Shown: positions 8,829-19,622 of the stretch, in pieces | Numbering within the stretch: the first letter of the stretch is position 1 | How the letters are laid out: each line of letters opens with the position of its first letter | DNA from: Leptolinea sp. HRD-7 | GTDB lineage: Bacteria > Chloroflexota > Anaerolineae > Anaerolineales > Anaerolineaceae | Length of the DNA stretch: 64,000 nt | Reading direction: 5' to 3' | NCBI GenBank assembly: GCA_024363285.1 | Contig: AP024710.1 | Coordinates: 744,001 to 808,000, forward strand | Notes under the pieces: generated by a model | The model's input: the letters and a program-made list of their open reading frames with translations, nothing else | Database searches by the model: none | Told to the model about the DNA's origin: nothing | Program-made: the position numbers and the translations under genes

Positions 8829-10118
8829 TCAGACCCAGCCGCGGTCCTGGCAGGCCCGCGCTACGCGGTCGATAGCTACCATATACGCGGCATCGCGCAT
8901 GGGAATATTGTTCTTGCGGGCAAAGGTGCTCACGTCGACATACGCGGAGGTAAGGTGACTATCCAGCTTACCCAACACTTCATCCTTACTCCAGTAATAA
9001 TTCATATTCGATTGCACCTGTTCAAAATAACTGCAAACCACACCACCGGCGTTTGCCAGAATATCTGGAATAATGCGGATGCCCCGGCCGTTCAAATAAT
9101 CGTCCACATCCAGGTCTGTGGGACCGTTGGCGGCTTCTGCCAGTATCTTTACTTTATGGTGGATCTTCTCCACATTATCCGGCCGGATCTGGTTTTCTAC
9201 GGCTGCCGGCACCAGAATATCCACATCTTGCTCAAGCCAGGCTTCTCCGGGCAGGCATTCTAAGCCCATGTCAATGGCTTTTTCTTTATCGATCTCGCCA
9301 AACACATCCGTAATGGCCGCGATCTTATCAAACTCAATGCCGTCTTTTTTACGAAAGGTGTACGCTTTGTGGTCAATGTGATTCAAGCAGGCGATACAGG
9401 TCACCTTGCCGCCCATTTGCGTATATAACTGCACGGCGTGACGCCCGACGGTTCCGAAACCCTGCACACTGGCTGTGGTTTTGGAAATATCCAATCCCAT
9501 CTCTTTGAGGGCTTCACGCACATTGATCATTACACCGAATCCGGGGGCTTCCTTGCGCCCCTTTGAACCGGAAAGACCCACCGGTTTTCCGGTGATATAC
9601 CCCGGGCTTTTGACCCCGTGAATGGCTTCATATTCATCCAGCATCCACAACATGTGCTGCGGCCCGGTCATGATATCCGGCCCGAGCACGTCCCACTCCG
9701 GCCCGGTATTGAAAGCCGTCGCGCGGACGAACGCCCGGCACAACCGTTCCTGTTCACGGGGTGTCAGATTGTGAGTATCCACGGCGACACCGCTGCTGCC
9801 CCCGCCTAATGGCAGGCGGGTGACCGCGCACTTCCAGGTCATCCACATGGAAAGCGCACGTATGGTATCCATGGTTTCCTGCGGATGGAAACGTATTCCC
9901 CCCTTCGTAGGGCCAAGGGCGTCATTGTATTGCACTTTGAATCCACGGAAGATTATCGGTTCTCCCCCATCCAGATGGATCGGCAGTGTGAAGGAAAATT
10001 CACGGCGCGGTTCCCGCAGGAATTCCCGCAGAGCCGGTTCAAGGTTGATCAGGTCAGCTATGCGGTCAAACTGTTTCTGAGCCGATTCAAAAATATTGTA
10101 TGTGGATTTTGAATTCAT
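8829..10118 (-). CDS. Glutamate-dehydrogenase-like protein lacking the catalytic lysine
   Basis: A 429-residue member of the Glu/Leu/Phe/Val dehydrogenase family. Lys72 (GPTKGGIRFHP), Lys96 (MTWKCAV) and Asp148 (LGPDIMTG) match Lys89, Lys113 and Asp165 of gdhA with a constant offset of 17. The catalytic position (Lys125 in gdhA) is Ser108: the motif reads PLGGGSSG where PxGGAKGG is expected. The NAD fold (VQGFGTVG) is intact, so cofactor and substrate may still bind. It overlaps the response-regulator stop by 4 bases and is coupled to the PPDK-like gene. Likely a sensor or enzyme subunit rather than an ordinary dehydrogenase. Confidence 0.85.
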   Translation of the reverse strand: MNSKSTYNIFESAQKQFDRIADLINLEPALREFLREPRREFSFTLPIHLDGGEPIIFRGFKVQYNDALGPTKGGIRFHPQETMDTIRALSMWMTWKCAVTRLPLGGGSSGVAVDTHNLTPREQERLCRAFVRATAFNTGPEWDVLGPDIMTGPQHMLWMLDEYEAIHGVKSPGYITGKPVGLSGSKGRKEAPGFGVMINVREALKEMGLDISKTTASVQGFGTVGRHAVQLYTQMGGKVTCIACLNHIDHKAYTFRKKDGIEFDKIAAITDVFGEIDKEKAIDMGLECLPGEAWLEQDVDILVPAAVENQIRPDNVEKIHHKVKILAEAANGPTDLDVDDYLNGRGIRIIPDILANAGGVVCSYFEQVQSNMNYYWSKDEVLGKLDSHLTSAYVDVSTFARKNNIPMRDAAYMVAIDRVARACQDRGWV

Positions 10119-10840
10119 TCTCTCGCTCCTGGCCAGGCGGCCGGTTCCGATGCAAGCATATAACCGACACCGGGTTTACTTAAGATCAATCGTGGATGCT
10201 GTGGGTCTGTTTCCAGTTTCCGGCGAAGAATATGGATATAAGACCGCAGATAATCTATTTCGTTTGAATACTTTTGACCCCAGACAGAAGAGAGCAATTG
10301 TTCGTGCATTAATACCCTGCCCTGATTCTTCGCCAGTTCAAGGATCAGGTTGAATTCCGTTTCAGACAGATACACTTCACGGTCGTCGATTGTCACCTGA
10401 CGGCCCGGGATGTTGATCTTCAAACTACCGCAAGTGATCTCCGTGTAATGCTGCACCATCCCCTCACGTGAGGCGCGTTTAATAACGGCTCGCATCCTCG
10501 CCAGCAAAATCTGACTATGCACCGGTTTGGATATATAGTCATCTGCGCCGGATTCAAATGCCTGCAGGATGTCTTCCGGTTTATCGCTGGCGCACACAAA
10601 AATGACCGGCACATCGGAAAAATCGCGTATTCGCCTGACGGCAACACAACCATCGATCTCACCTTCCAAATTTATTTCCATAAATATCAATTCAGGCTGT
10701 TCTGACGCGGCCAGATCTACGGCGGCTTCACCAGTACGCGCGGCAATAACCCGGAAACCGGTTCCCGAGAGAATCTGACGCATCAAAGTTATGTGTTTCG
10801 GATCCTGGTCAACAACCAGCAGGTTCTTTTTTTTTGTCAT
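10115..10840 (-). CDS. OmpR/PhoB-type response regulator with Glu at the phospho-acceptor site
   Basis: A 241-residue protein: receiver domain (1-120) then a winged-helix DNA-binding domain (about 130-230, with the conserved SETEFNLILELAKNQGRV and GVGYML). In the receiver Asp11, Asp13, Ser85 and Lys105 are present. The residue normally phosphorylated is Glu55 (LIFMEINLEG); the codon is GAA. Glu at this place often mimics the phosphorylated state, so the regulator may be always active or respond to something else. No histidine kinase is adjacent. It is first in a three-gene overlapped cassette with the GDH-like and PPDK-like genes. Confidence 0.88.
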   Translation of the reverse strand: MTKKKNLLVVDQDPKHITLMRQILSGTGFRVIAARTGEAAVDLAASEQPELIFMEINLEGEIDGCVAVRRIRDFSDVPVIFVCASDKPEDILQAFESGADDYISKPVHSQILLARMRAVIKRASREGMVQHYTEITCGSLKINIPGRQVTIDDREVYLSETEFNLILELAKNQGRVLMHEQLLSSVWGQKYSNEIDYLRSYIHILRRKLETDPQHPRLILSKPGVGYMLASEPAAWPGARE

Positions 10841-11053
10841 CAGGCGTTTGGCCGAGTTTGATTTCTGCTATTAGTATAGTGGTTTTTTGTTTGACAAACG
10901 CCCCGGAATAATTGAATGATTATCCTGATTTATGGCTGATGTTTATCATACTAAATTGTCAGGAAGTGTTTTTCCACTGTTTTTTTTTATTGATTGTCGT
11001 ATGAACGGATTAGTAACCCGCCCTTATAAGATTTTGGACGAATCTTGTACCTC
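10841..11053. other. Intergenic region upstream of the response-regulator cassette
   Basis: About 210 bases between the cassette start and the gltD terminator, AT-rich. It must hold the cassette promoter; a minus-strand TATACT box at 10873-10878 is the only candidate seen and its -35 is not convincing. Confidence 0.4.
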
Positions 11054-11088
11054 CCTTAAAAATATAAAGCTGGCTTTTCGCCAGCTTT
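11054..11088 (-). terminator. Rho-independent terminator of gltBD
   Basis: AAAGCTGGC pairs with its complement (11066-11088), followed on the minus strand by ATATTTTTAAG. It starts just after the gltD stop. Confidence 0.8.
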
Positions 11089-11095
11089 ACGATCT

Positions 11096-12586
11096 TTATC
11101 CTCTTATCTGGGTATCACCCATCAGATATCTATCCACCTCTCGGGCAGCGCCGCGTCCCTCATGGATAGCCCATACCACCAGACTTTGTCCGCGGCGCAT
11201 ATCACCTGCCGAGAAAACACCGGGAATATTGGTGGTATACGCCCCGTATGGCGCGTTGACGTTACTGCGGGCATCGCGTTCAATCCCTAATTTGCCGAGC
11301 AGCTGATCTTCCGGTCCAAGAAAACCCATGGCGATAAGCACCAGCTGCGCCGGGTATACTTTTTCAGAGCCAGGGATTACTTTTGGTTCCTTGCGCCCAT
11401 TAGCTTCCACCCATTCCACCAGAACAGTGTGGACTTCTTTCAATTTGCCATCCGTGTCACCCACGAATTTGACGGTCTGGATATCAAACACCCGTGGATC
11501 TTCGCCGTACACAGCAATGGCCTCTTCCTGACCGTAATCTGTCTTGAGCACCCGCGGCCATTCGGGCCACGGGTTATCGGGTTGGCGTTCCAGCGGCGGC
11601 CGGTCAAGTATTTCAAACTGGGTGACGCTGCGGCAGCCATGCCGCAGGGCTGTGCCCACGCAATCTGTACCGGTATCGCCACCGCCGATAACGATAACAT
11701 CTTTGCCGCGAGCGGAGATGGTTTTCATGCGGTTGTCTTCCAGTGTGCTGCCTAAAAGGTTACGCGTATTACCCGTGAGGAATTCCATGGCAAAGTGAAC
11801 ACCCTGTAAATCGCGGCCTTCCACGGGTAGATCACGGGGTTTGGTGGCCCCGCCGCAGAGCACTACGGCGTCATTTTCGGTGGTCAGGTTTTCAGCCGGA
11901 AGGTCTTTGCCCACTTCCACACCGGTGACAAAATTGATACCTTCCGCCGCCATAATACTCACCCGGCGTTCCACCACAGCTTTGTCCAGCTTCATATTGG
12001 GGATTCCGTAAACCAGCAGCCCGCCTACGCGGTCAGCGCGTTCGTAAACGGTCACTGTATGGCCGGCTCGATTTAGAAGGTCAGCGGCAGCCAGTCCAGC
12101 AGGGCCTGAACCCACGATTGCCACTTTTTTACCGGTACGAACAGCCGGCGGTTCGGGTTTCATCCACCCTTCGGCAAAAGCTTTCTCAATAATTGCCAGT
12201 TCATTATTCTTAATTGTCACCGGCGGGTCTGAGATGCCCAGGGTGCAAGATCCTTCGCATGGCGCCGGGCAAACCCGCCCGGTGAATTCAGGGAAGTTGT
12301 TGGTGCGCAGCAGCCTTTCCAGCGCCTGCTGCCACTGCCCCCGAAAGATCAGATCATTCCATTCGGGGATCAGGTTATTAATCGGACAGCCAGAAGCCGC
12401 CCCATTGAAAATCTTTCCAGTGTGGCAAAACGGTGTACCGCAATCCATGCAGCGTGCACCCTGCTCCTGGCGTTTTGATTCGGGGAACGGGCGGTGGAAT
12501 TCTTTCCAGTGCAAAATGCGTTCTTCCGGCAGTAGATCCGAGGGGATCTCACGCTGGTATTCCATAAAACCGGTCGGTTTACCCAT
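11096..12586 (-). CDS. gltD: Glutamate synthase (NADPH) small subunit
   Basis: The small subunit passes electrons from NADPH through FAD and iron-sulphur clusters to GltB. The 496 residues show the N-terminal cluster cysteines (CMDCGTPFC and later CPAPCEGSC), the FAD fold [14 protein letters not shown] near residue 153, and the NADPH fold [12 protein letters not shown] near residue 297. GAGGAG precedes the start codon. It follows gltB by 17 bases in the same operon. Together they form the ATP-linked (GS-GOGAT) route of ammonium assimilation, complementing gdhA downstream. Confidence 0.95.
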   Translation of the reverse strand: MGKPTGFMEYQREIPSDLLPEERILHWKEFHRPFPESKRQEQGARCMDCGTPFCHTGKIFNGAASGCPINNLIPEWNDLIFRGQWQQALERLLRTNNFPEFTGRVCPAPCEGSCTLGISDPPVTIKNNELAIIEKAFAEGWMKPEPPAVRTGKKVAIVGSGPAGLAAADLLNRAGHTVTVYERADRVGGLLVYGIPNMKLDKAVVERRVSIMAAEGINFVTGVEVGKDLPAENLTTENDAVVLCGGATKPRDLPVEGRDLQGVHFAMEFLTGNTRNLLGSTLEDNRMKTISARGKDVIVIGGGDTGTDCVGTALRHGCRSVTQFEILDRPPLERQPDNPWPEWPRVLKTDYGQEEAIAVYGEDPRVFDIQTVKFVGDTDGKLKEVHTVLVEWVEANGRKEPKVIPGSEKVYPAQLVLIAMGFLGPEDQLLGKLGIERDARSNVNAPYGAYTTNIPGVFSAGDMRRGQSLVVWAIHEGRGAAREVDRYLMGDTQIRG

Positions 12587-12603
12587 GATATATCTCCTCT
12601 TCC

Positions 12604-15600
12604 TTAATTGCCGCTGGCGCGAACCAGTGCCTGTGTATTCATTTCAAACGCGGCCATCACGGCTTCTTCGCCAGAAAGGCCGGCGGCTTCTACCTGACGG
12701 ATGGCTTCGAGGACTTGTTTGTAATCTCTGGGCAGGATCTTGACAATCCGCTGGCGGGTATCATCCCATTTAGCCAGAACACGATGTGCCAGTTTACTGG
12801 ATGTGTAACGAGCGTGTTTTTCGATCATAGACCGGACTTCATCAGCTTCATCCGGATCATCCAGATAACCAAGTTCGACCATCTCACGGTTGCATCGGGT
12901 TTCAAACTCTCCATCCCAATCGATCACATAGGCAATTCCGCCCGACATGCCCGCGGCAAAATTTCGCCCGGTGTGGCCCAGCACCACCACGCGGCCGCCG
13001 GTCATATACTCGCAACCATGATCGCCCACTCCTTCAACGACAGCCGTCATACCGCTGTTACGCACGGCAAAGCGTTCGCCGGCTACGCCGGAAATATAGG
13101 CTTCGCCCGAAGTGGCACCGTAGAAAGCTGTATTGCCAATGATGATGTTTTCATCAGAGGCGAAGTTTGACCCGGCCGGCGGGTAGACGATGATCTTGCC
13201 GCCTGAAAGCCCCTTTCCGATATAGTCATTGGAATCGCCTTCCAGTATCAGCGTCATTCCTCTGGGAATGAAAGCGCCAAAGCTCAAACCAGCCGAACCA
13301 TGGAAGGTCATCCGAATAGTATCATCGGGCAGTCCGTTCGGCCCATAGCGCCGGGTAATTTCGCTGCCAACCTGGGTACCCACCACACGGTTGACGTTGC
13401 GGATGGGCTGGTCAATTTCAACATGCTCGCCGTTCTCTAACGCTGGTTTGCACAGGTCCAGCAGTATCTTGCGGTCCAATGCTTTCTCTAAATTATGGGT
13501 TTGCTGAATGGTGCAGTGACGTTCAATATTGTCGGAAACATCCAGAGGCTGGAAAAGAGCAGAAAGGTCAACATATCGTGCTTTCCAGTGCGAAATATCC
13601 TTTTTCTGAGCCAGTTTATCCACCCGTCCGACCATCTCATCAATTGTACGGAAACCGAGTTTCGCCATCCATTCACGCGCTTCCTGCGCGATAAAGTACA
13701 TATAGTTAACCACATGCTGCGGGTCACCCTTAAAATTTCGACGCAATTGCGGGTTCTGAGTGGCAATACCCGTCGGGCAGGTATCCTGGTGGCAAACGCG
13801 CATCATTACACAACCCAGGGCTACCAGCGGGCCGGTAGCAAAACCGAATTCTTCCGCGCCTAGCAGGGCAGCCATTACCACATCGCGGCCGGTGCGAAGC
13901 TGTCCGTCGGTTTCCAGGGTCACTCGACTGCGCAGGTTATTCAGCACCAGGGTCTGGTGGGTTTCAGCCAGGCCGAGTTCCCAGGGCAGGCCGGTGTGTT
14001 TGATGCTGGAAAGCGGTGACGCGCCGGTGCCGCCATCATGGCCGCTGATGAGAATAACATCCGCGTGGGCTTTAGCCACGCCAGCCGCGATGGTACCCAC
14101 GCCAACTTCCGAAACCAGTTTGACATTAATTCGTGCCTTCGGGTTGGCATTTTTAAGGTCAGTGATCAGTTCAGCCAGGTCTTCAATGGAATAGATATCG
14201 TGGTGCGGAGGAGGAGAAATGAGGCCCACGCCCGGTGTGGAATGACGCGTTTTGGCGATCCACGGGTAGACTTTCTTACCGGGCAGTTGACCACCCTCGC
14301 CAGGTTTGGCGCCCTGTGCCATTTTGATCTGCAATTCCTGCGCGTGGATCAGGTAATTGCTGGTCACGCCAAATCGTGCCGAGGCTACCTGTTTTATGGC
14401 GCTGTTGCGCGAATCGCCTGACGGATCTTCTTCGTAGCGCGCCGGGTCTTCGCCGCCCTCGCCGGTATTGCTCTTGCCGCCAATGCGGTTCATGGCGATG
14501 GCCAGGGCTTCATGCGCTTCCTTGCTGATAGAACCGTATGACATGGCGCCGGTCTTGAAGCGTTTGACGATCGACTCCACCGGTTCCACTTCGTCTAGCG
14601 GAACGGGGTTATCAGCGAACTTGAATTCCAGCAGGTCGCGCAGGGTGATCAGTCCGTCCGCCTGATTGTTGATCAAGTCGGCATAGGCCTGATAGGTCTT
14701 TTTATCATTGGTCCGCACAGCCTGCTGCAGCTTGTAAATGGTATCCGGGTTAAACAGATGCTCTTCGCCGTCCGCGCGCCACTGGTAATTGCCGCCGGTA
14801 TCCAGAGTGCGGCCGTTTACCGGCCGATCGGGAAATGCGTGTTTATGACGCATGGCCGCTTCTTTTGCGATCACGTCAATATCCACACCGCCAATGCGGG
14901 TTGGCGTGGACGTGAAGTAGCGGTCAACAAATTCCTTGCTGAGCCCGATGGCTTCAAATATCTGCGAACCAAAGTAACTGGCGATGGTCGAGATACCCAT
15001 CTTCGAGATCACCTTGACCACACCCTTGACCACCGCTTTGGTGTAATTATGAGCCGCGGTGAAGTAGTCGATTCCGGTCAACAGACCCTGATTGATCATG
15101 CCTTCGATACTGGCGTATGCCAGATACGGGTTGATGGCCAGTGTGCCATAGCCGATGAGCATGGCAAAGTGGTGCACTTCACGCGGTTCAGCCGACTCAA
15201 CCACCAGACCGATCTGGGTACGCGTCCCCTTGCGCAGCAAATGATGGTGCAACCCGGAAACGGCCAGCAATGTGGGTATCGGCGCGTGGTCCTTATCAAT
15301 GTCACGATCCGAGAGAATGACAATGTTGGCTTCATCGTTTGCGATAATATCATCCACGCGTTTGTACAGGTCTTTTAGCGCCTGTTCAAGAGATTGGCCG
15401 CCGTTGGCCGGGTTGAAAAGGATCGGCAGGGTGACCGATCGGAAATACAGGCGGTTTAGATTGCGGATCTTTTCAAGTTCTTCGTTGTCGATGATCGGGG
15501 ATTTCAGCTTGATCATGCGGCAGTTTTCCGGCCGCGGTTCGAGCAGGTTCTGTTCGGAACCCAGCATTACTTCCGTAGAGGTGACAATCTCTTCGCGGAT

Positions 15601-17253
15601 GGCATCGATCGGCGGGTTGGTCACCTGGGCGAATAGCTGTTTGAAGTAGTTATAAAGCAACTGTGGTTTATCGGATAGCACAGCCAATGGAGCGTCATTT
15701 CCCATTGATCCAACAGGTTCCATGCCGTTCTTTGCCATGGGCGCCAGGATGGTGCGAAGGTCTTCGTAGGTATACCCGAAAGCATGCTGATACTGGAGCA
15801 GGCGTTTTTCACGCGCGGCGCCTTCTTGATCACGGCCGATACCGCTCAGCGGTGGAGTTTGCGGATCAGGCAGGTCTTCGAGATCAACCATATATTTTTC
15901 CAGCCACTTACGGTACGGGCGGATGGTGGCGATCTCGTGTTTGATCTCTTCGTCGCTCACAATGCGGCCGTCTTCTGTATCAATCCACAGCATGCGGCCG
16001 GGTTCAAGACGGCCCTTCTTGACAATACTGTCCGCCGGCAGATCCAAAACGCCAACTTCAGATGCCAGAATGACCATGTCATTATTGGTGACATAATACC
16101 GTGAGGGGCGCAGCCCGTTGCGGTCCAGGGTGGCGCCAATGCCCACTCCATCGGTGAAGACCATCGAAGCTGGTCCATCCCAGGGTTCCATCATGGAGCT
16201 ATGGTATTCGTAGAAGGCTTTCTTCTCTTCGCTCATTGTCTGATGGCGTGACCACGGCTCAGGGATCATCATCATGATGGCGTGAGGCAAAGAACGGCCG
16301 GTGAGTACCAGCAGTTCCAACACGTTATCAAAGATGGCTGAATCGGACCCATCCGTATTGATCACCGGCAGGATCTTGGGCATATCACTGCCAAAGAATG
16401 AGCTCTGGAAATGCCGCTGCTCGGCTTCCACCATGTTGACGTTGGCACGCAGGGTGTTGATCTCGCCATTATGTGCCAGGTAGCGGCACGGGTGGGCACG
16501 GTCCCATGAGGGAAACGTGTTGGTGGAAAAGCGGGAATGTACCAGCGCCAGCGCGGTTTCCATCGCCGGGTCTGAAAGCTCGGGGTAGAAATTCCGAACT
16601 TGAGTGGATGTCAACATCCCTTTGTAGACAACCGTCTTATACGAAAGGCTGCAAATGTAGAAGTACTCATGCCCGGGAACGTCACTATATCGTAAAGCCT
16701 GTTCCGCGCGTTTACGGATGACGTAGAGTTTTCGTTCAAAAGACATGCGGTCTTTCAGGTAAGCGCTGCGTTCAATGAACACCTGGCGCACCACCGGCTG
16801 CGCTGACTGCGCCGTAGCGCCCAGCATGCTGCCATCCGTTGGTACAGTTCGCCAGCCAAGAACCTGTTGTCCTTCTTCCACCACGATCTCTTCAAAACGC
16901 TTCTCCATAGTCTGGCGTTGATTATTATCGACTGGCATAAACAATACGCCCACACCATAATACCGTGGACCCGGTAAAGCAAAACCGGCCGCTTTGCATT
17001 CGCGGGCGAAGAACTTATGCGGTGTCTGGATCAGCACGCCAGCTCCGTCACCGGTATTGGATTCAGAACCGCTGGCCCCCCGATGATACAGGTTATCAAG
17101 GATGGTCAGCGCGTGGGCAATGATCTCGTGGGAGGGTGTCCCTTTGATATTGACCACAAAACCGGTTCCGCAAGAATCATGTTCATACGCGGGATCATAC
17201 AATCCCTGTTTCCGGGGTGGTTGGGGGGGGACTCGTTTGACGGATGTATTCAT
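12604..17253 (-). CDS. gltB: Glutamate synthase (NADPH) large subunit
   Basis: GltB hydrolyses glutamine and adds the released ammonia to 2-oxoglutarate. The 1549-residue length is normal. The N-terminal glutaminase domain would be exposed by removal of a 27-residue propeptide before Cys28 (HDSCGTGF). The central and FMN domains follow, with [12 protein letters not shown] near residue 920, the 3Fe-4S cysteines in CHQDTCPTG, and the C-terminal GXGXG beta-helix repeats. It leads the gltBD operon after a leader of about 280 bases. The divergent promoter region with GGGTA palindromes lies upstream. Confidence 0.96.
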   Translation of the reverse strand: MNTSVKRVPPQPPRKQGLYDPAYEHDSCGTGFVVNIKGTPSHEIIAHALTILDNLYHRGASGSESNTGDGAGVLIQTPHKFFARECKAAGFALPGPRYYGVGVLFMPVDNNQRQTMEKRFEEIVVEEGQQVLGWRTVPTDGSMLGATAQSAQPVVRQVFIERSAYLKDRMSFERKLYVIRKRAEQALRYSDVPGHEYFYICSLSYKTVVYKGMLTSTQVRNFYPELSDPAMETALALVHSRFSTNTFPSWDRAHPCRYLAHNGEINTLRANVNMVEAEQRHFQSSFFGSDMPKILPVINTDGSDSAIFDNVLELLVLTGRSLPHAIMMMIPEPWSRHQTMSEEKKAFYEYHSSMMEPWDGPASMVFTDGVGIGATLDRNGLRPSRYYVTNNDMVILASEVGVLDLPADSIVKKGRLEPGRMLWIDTEDGRIVSDEEIKHEIATIRPYRKWLEKYMVDLEDLPDPQTPPLSGIGRDQEGAAREKRLLQYQHAFGYTYEDLRTILAPMAKNGMEPVGSMGNDAPLAVLSDKPQLLYNYFKQLFAQVTNPPIDAIREEIVTSTEVMLGSEQNLLEPRPENCRMIKLKSPIIDNEELEKIRNLNRLYFRSVTLPILFNPANGGQSLEQALKDLYKRVDDIIANDEANIVILSDRDIDKDHAPIPTLLAVSGLHHHLLRKGTRTQIGLVVESAEPREVHHFAMLIGYGTLAINPYLAYASIEGMINQGLLTGIDYFTAAHNYTKAVVKGVVKVISKMGISTIASYFGSQIFEAIGLSKEFVDRYFTSTPTRIGGVDIDVIAKEAAMRHKHAFPDRPVNGRTLDTGGNYQWRADGEEHLFNPDTIYKLQQAVRTNDKKTYQAYADLINNQADGLITLRDLLEFKFADNPVPLDEVEPVESIVKRFKTGAMSYGSISKEAHEALAIAMNRIGGKSNTGEGGEDPARYEEDPSGDSRNSAIKQVASARFGVTSNYLIHAQELQIKMAQGAKPGEGGQLPGKKVYPWIAKTRHSTPGVGLISPPPHHDIYSIEDLAELITDLKNANPKARINVKLVSEVGVGTIAAGVAKAHADVILISGHDGGTGASPLSSIKHTGLPWELGLAETHQTLVLNNLRSRVTLETDGQLRTGRDVVMAALLGAEEFGFATGPLVALGCVMMRVCHQDTCPTGIATQNPQLRRNFKGDPQHVVNYMYFIAQEAREWMAKLGFRTIDEMVGRVDKLAQKKDISHWKARYVDLSALFQPLDVSDNIERHCTIQQTHNLEKALDRKILLDLCKPALENGEHVEIDQPIRNVNRVVGTQVGSEITRRYGPNGLPDDTIRMTFHGSAGLSFGAFIPRGMTLILEGDSNDYIGKGLSGGKIIVYPPAGSNFASDENIIIGNTAFYGATSGEAYISGVAGERFAVRNSGMTAVVEGVGDHGCEYMTGGRVVVLGHTGRNFAAGMSGGIAYVIDWDGEFETRCNREMVELGYLDDPDEADEVRSMIEKHARYTSSKLAHRVLAKWDDTRQRIVKILPRDYKQVLEAIRQVEAAGLSGEEAVMAAFEMNTQALVRASGN

Positions 17254-17544
17254 GGCTGTCTTCCTGTTGGGCGAGTTTTACCGTTACGCGGTAGATATAA
17301 CAAAGTACCACCCGAAAGGGTGGGATATGGTTAAGGCCGGGTTGGGGGAACGTCAGAAGGAGACGAGAAGAACCGCAGCCCACGAGTTGAACCAACCGGC
17401 ACGGCCGGCGAACCCACCGCCACGAACTACAGTAAAAGGATGGCAGACATCTAGGGATGCGGTCGTCGTGTGTTTCAACATCGGGGAAAAGGGGAGAGAA
17501 AATGAAAGGTTCCGGTCAGGGAGGGAACCCATTTTCCGATTATA
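17254..17544 (-). promoter_or_regulatory. gltB leader and promoter
   Basis: A minus-strand TATAAT box lies at 17539-17544, and the -35 position (about 17562) is taken by the GGGTATTACCC palindrome rather than a TTGACA box. This suggests activator-dependent transcription. The resulting leader of roughly 280 bases has no gene. It contains a CCACCC/GGGTGG hairpin with a 4-base loop near 17308-17323 and may fold, but no known riboswitch class was recognised. Confidence 0.45.
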
Positions 17545-17561
17545 GTTTTTTTCCTTTACAC

Positions 17562-17894
17562 GGGTATTACCCGAATGGGTACTTTTTATTATTACCCGGG
17601 TAAACAGGGATTTGCTGAGACCTGTTCCACCCGAGAAAAGATAATAGAAAAAGTCAGGATTTACAACCATGTAAACCTACCTGTAGCAAAACTATGTGAA
17701 TTGAATACGAAGTGGGAAAAACAGAATTCAGATCTGAGTCACCCGTACGGGTAACCGGAAATCTATTTAGGTCATATTCTACAAAAAATATAGAATTTGT
17801 TCAATAGTCAAATTTTCGATCAGTGGCAACTCTTTCGATTGTTTCGGGTTTTCTTAATTAAATCCCGGGTAGCGTATTGAATTAATCGGGTAAT
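17562..17894. promoter_or_regulatory. Cluster of GGGTA/TACCC palindromes between gltB and the lipid kinase gene
   Basis: Inverted half-sites occur at 17562-17572 (GGGTATTACCC), 17568-17582 (TACCC-GAAT-GGGTA), 17592-17603 (TTACCCGGGTAA) and 17741-17752 (ACCCGTACGGGT), with single half-sites at 17864-17871 and 17887-17892. The first sits at the -35 of the gltB promoter, the last just ahead of a plus-strand TATAAT at 17918-17923. They look like operators of one dimeric regulator serving both directions. The regulator is unknown; the altered response regulator at 10115 is one candidate. Confidence 0.5.
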
Positions 17895-17986
17895 AATCTG
17901 GTACCTGACTTATCCTGTATAATTCAATTCTTCATCTCAAGACATCACTAAAAACAGATTATCCACTCTGCCAACCGGAGCAAAAC

Positions 17987-18913
17987 GTGAAATATCTCAT
18001 TATTGTCAATCCCATTTCAGGCCGCGGACATGGAGAACGTTCCATACCTGAGATTGAAGAACATTTCCGTTCTGCTGGACTTGATTTCACGTTGATCAGA
18101 ACAGAACGACAGGGGCATGCCCTTGAGCTGGCACGTGATTCTTCCGGTTATGATGTGATTGTTTCTGCCGGCGGTGACGGTACCGCCAACGAAGTGTTGA
18201 ATGGCATTCTGGAAGCTGACCATTCTCGAGGATTTCAACCGGTTATGGCCATCATTCCAGTCGGGCGCGGCAATGACCTGGCGTACAGCATGGATATTCC
18301 GCCGACAGTTGCGGAAGCCTGCCAATGTATTACCAACGGCAGCCGCCGCGCGATTGACGTTGGCCGTGTATACGGAGAAAACTTTCCCAATGGCCGGTAT
18401 TTTGCCAATGGCGTAGGTGTGGGTTTCGACGCGGTGGTAGGTTTTGAATCATTGAAATTGAAATTACTTACAGGTTTTGCGTCTTATATCGTTGCTGCCC
18501 TGAAAACCACTCTGTTGTACTTCAACGCGCCGGAATTAAAACTGGTGACCGCAGAAGGGGAACATGTGGGGCGCTACCTGATGGTATCCGTTATGAACGG
18601 CATCCGAATGGGGGGCGGGTTCTATATGGCGCCCGAAAGCAATCCAGAAGATGGCAAGTTCGACATGTGCGTGGTCCGACAGGTGCGCCGGCGGGAACTG
18701 TTGCCGCTGGTGAGCAAGTTCACCAAAGGATCGCAGAAAGGCGACCCGGCCGTCACCTTTTTGCGTACCGATCATCTGGATATCCAGGCACTTGACGGCA
18801 GCATCCCGGCTCACGCGGATGGTGAAACAGTCTGCGAAAAAGGTAATGCCATCCGGATTGAATTACACCCCGGAAAGCTGGATATGATCTACCAGCCGGG
18901 ATTGAGGAACTGA
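17987..18913 (+). CDS. Diacylglycerol kinase family lipid kinase
   Basis: A 308-residue DagK/YegS-type kinase that phosphorylates diacylglycerol or a related lipid with ATP at the membrane face. It has the nucleotide-binding motif VSAGGDGTANEVLNG near residue 59 and IPVGRGNDLA near residue 92, both family hallmarks. The start is GTG with CCGGAG upstream. It is followed after one base by a PlsC-type acyltransferase, so the pair likely works in phospholipid recycling. A TATAAT box at 17918-17923 is its probable promoter. Confidence 0.88.
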   Translation: MKYLIIVNPISGRGHGERSIPEIEEHFRSAGLDFTLIRTERQGHALELARDSSGYDVIVSAGGDGTANEVLNGILEADHSRGFQPVMAIIPVGRGNDLAYSMDIPPTVAEACQCITNGSRRAIDVGRVYGENFPNGRYFANGVGVGFDAVVGFESLKLKLLTGFASYIVAALKTTLLYFNAPELKLVTAEGEHVGRYLMVSVMNGIRMGGGFYMAPESNPEDGKFDMCVVRQVRRRELLPLVSKFTKGSQKGDPAVTFLRTDHLDIQALDGSIPAHADGETVCEKGNAIRIELHPGKLDMIYQPGLRN

Positions 18914-18914
18914 A

Positions 18915-19589
18915 ATGACTGTTGCCGGTGTCGTTAATTTCACCCTGCGTGGAATTTCTCGGACCATTTGTGAAATTGATGATACCGAGCTGAACCGTAT
19001 TCCGACAGAAGGGCCCCTGATACTGGCCGGGAACCACGTCAACTTTCTGGATGCGCCTATCCTTTTAAGCCACCTTCAGCCTCGAAGGGTTGTGCCGCTG
19101 GCCAAAGTGGAAACCTGGCACAATCCGTTCATCGGTATGCTGTTCAGCCAGTGGGAATCGATACCCATTCGGCGGGGTGAAGCCGATATGGGTGCCTTCC
19201 GCGAAGCCCTGCGAGTATTAAAAGAAGGAAAGATACTGGTCATCGCCCCCGAAGGGACACGTAGCGGCGATGGACGGCTGCAAAAGGGCCAGCCCGGCAT
19301 TGTTCCGCTGGCCATTCGATCAGGCGCGCCGATTCTCCCAATTGCCAGTTTTGGAAGCGAAGTCTTCTGGCACAACATTAAGGGTTTCAGCCGCACTCCG
19401 TTCACGATGCGCGTGGGTAGACCGTTCCGCCTCAAATACGATGGCGTTCTGCCATCCAGAGATGAGCGCGAAATGATGACGACCGAAATCATGTATCAGA
19501 TCGCCGCGCTTCTTCCGGCCAAATACCGCGGGTATTACTCTGATATGGAAAATGCCACACAGAAGTACCTCGAATTTTCATTGGAATGA
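18915..19589 (+). CDS. plsC: 1-acyl-sn-glycerol-3-phosphate acyltransferase
   Basis: A 224-residue PlsC-family enzyme that adds the second acyl chain to lysophosphatidic acid at the inner membrane. The catalytic HX4D is NHVNFLD near residue 37 and the substrate motif APEGTRSGDG lies near residue 115. Length is normal. The start codon follows the kinase stop by one base, so the two are translated together. The ATG at 18915 is the only reasonable start. Confidence 0.9.
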   Translation: MTVAGVVNFTLRGISRTICEIDDTELNRIPTEGPLILAGNHVNFLDAPILLSHLQPRRVVPLAKVETWHNPFIGMLFSQWESIPIRRGEADMGAFREALRVLKEGKILVIAPEGTRSGDGRLQKGQPGIVPLAIRSGAPILPIASFGSEVFWHNIKGFSRTPFTMRVGRPFRLKYDGVLPSRDEREMMTTEIMYQIAALLPAKYRGYYSDMENATQKYLEFSLE

Positions 19590-19622
19590 CCTGCGTTTTC
19601 CACCCTGTACCTTTTTTAGCGG

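Noticed and set aside
12234..12743. 169-codon plus-strand frame opposite gltD/gltB
   Set aside because: Shadow of the strong gltBD coding frames; no motif or ribosome site.
14758..15378. 206-codon plus-strand frame opposite gltB
   Set aside because: Lies fully inside gltB with no family resemblance.
17254..17544. Glutamine riboswitch in the gltB leader
   Set aside because: I could not find the conserved core of the glnA-type element, so no class is named.
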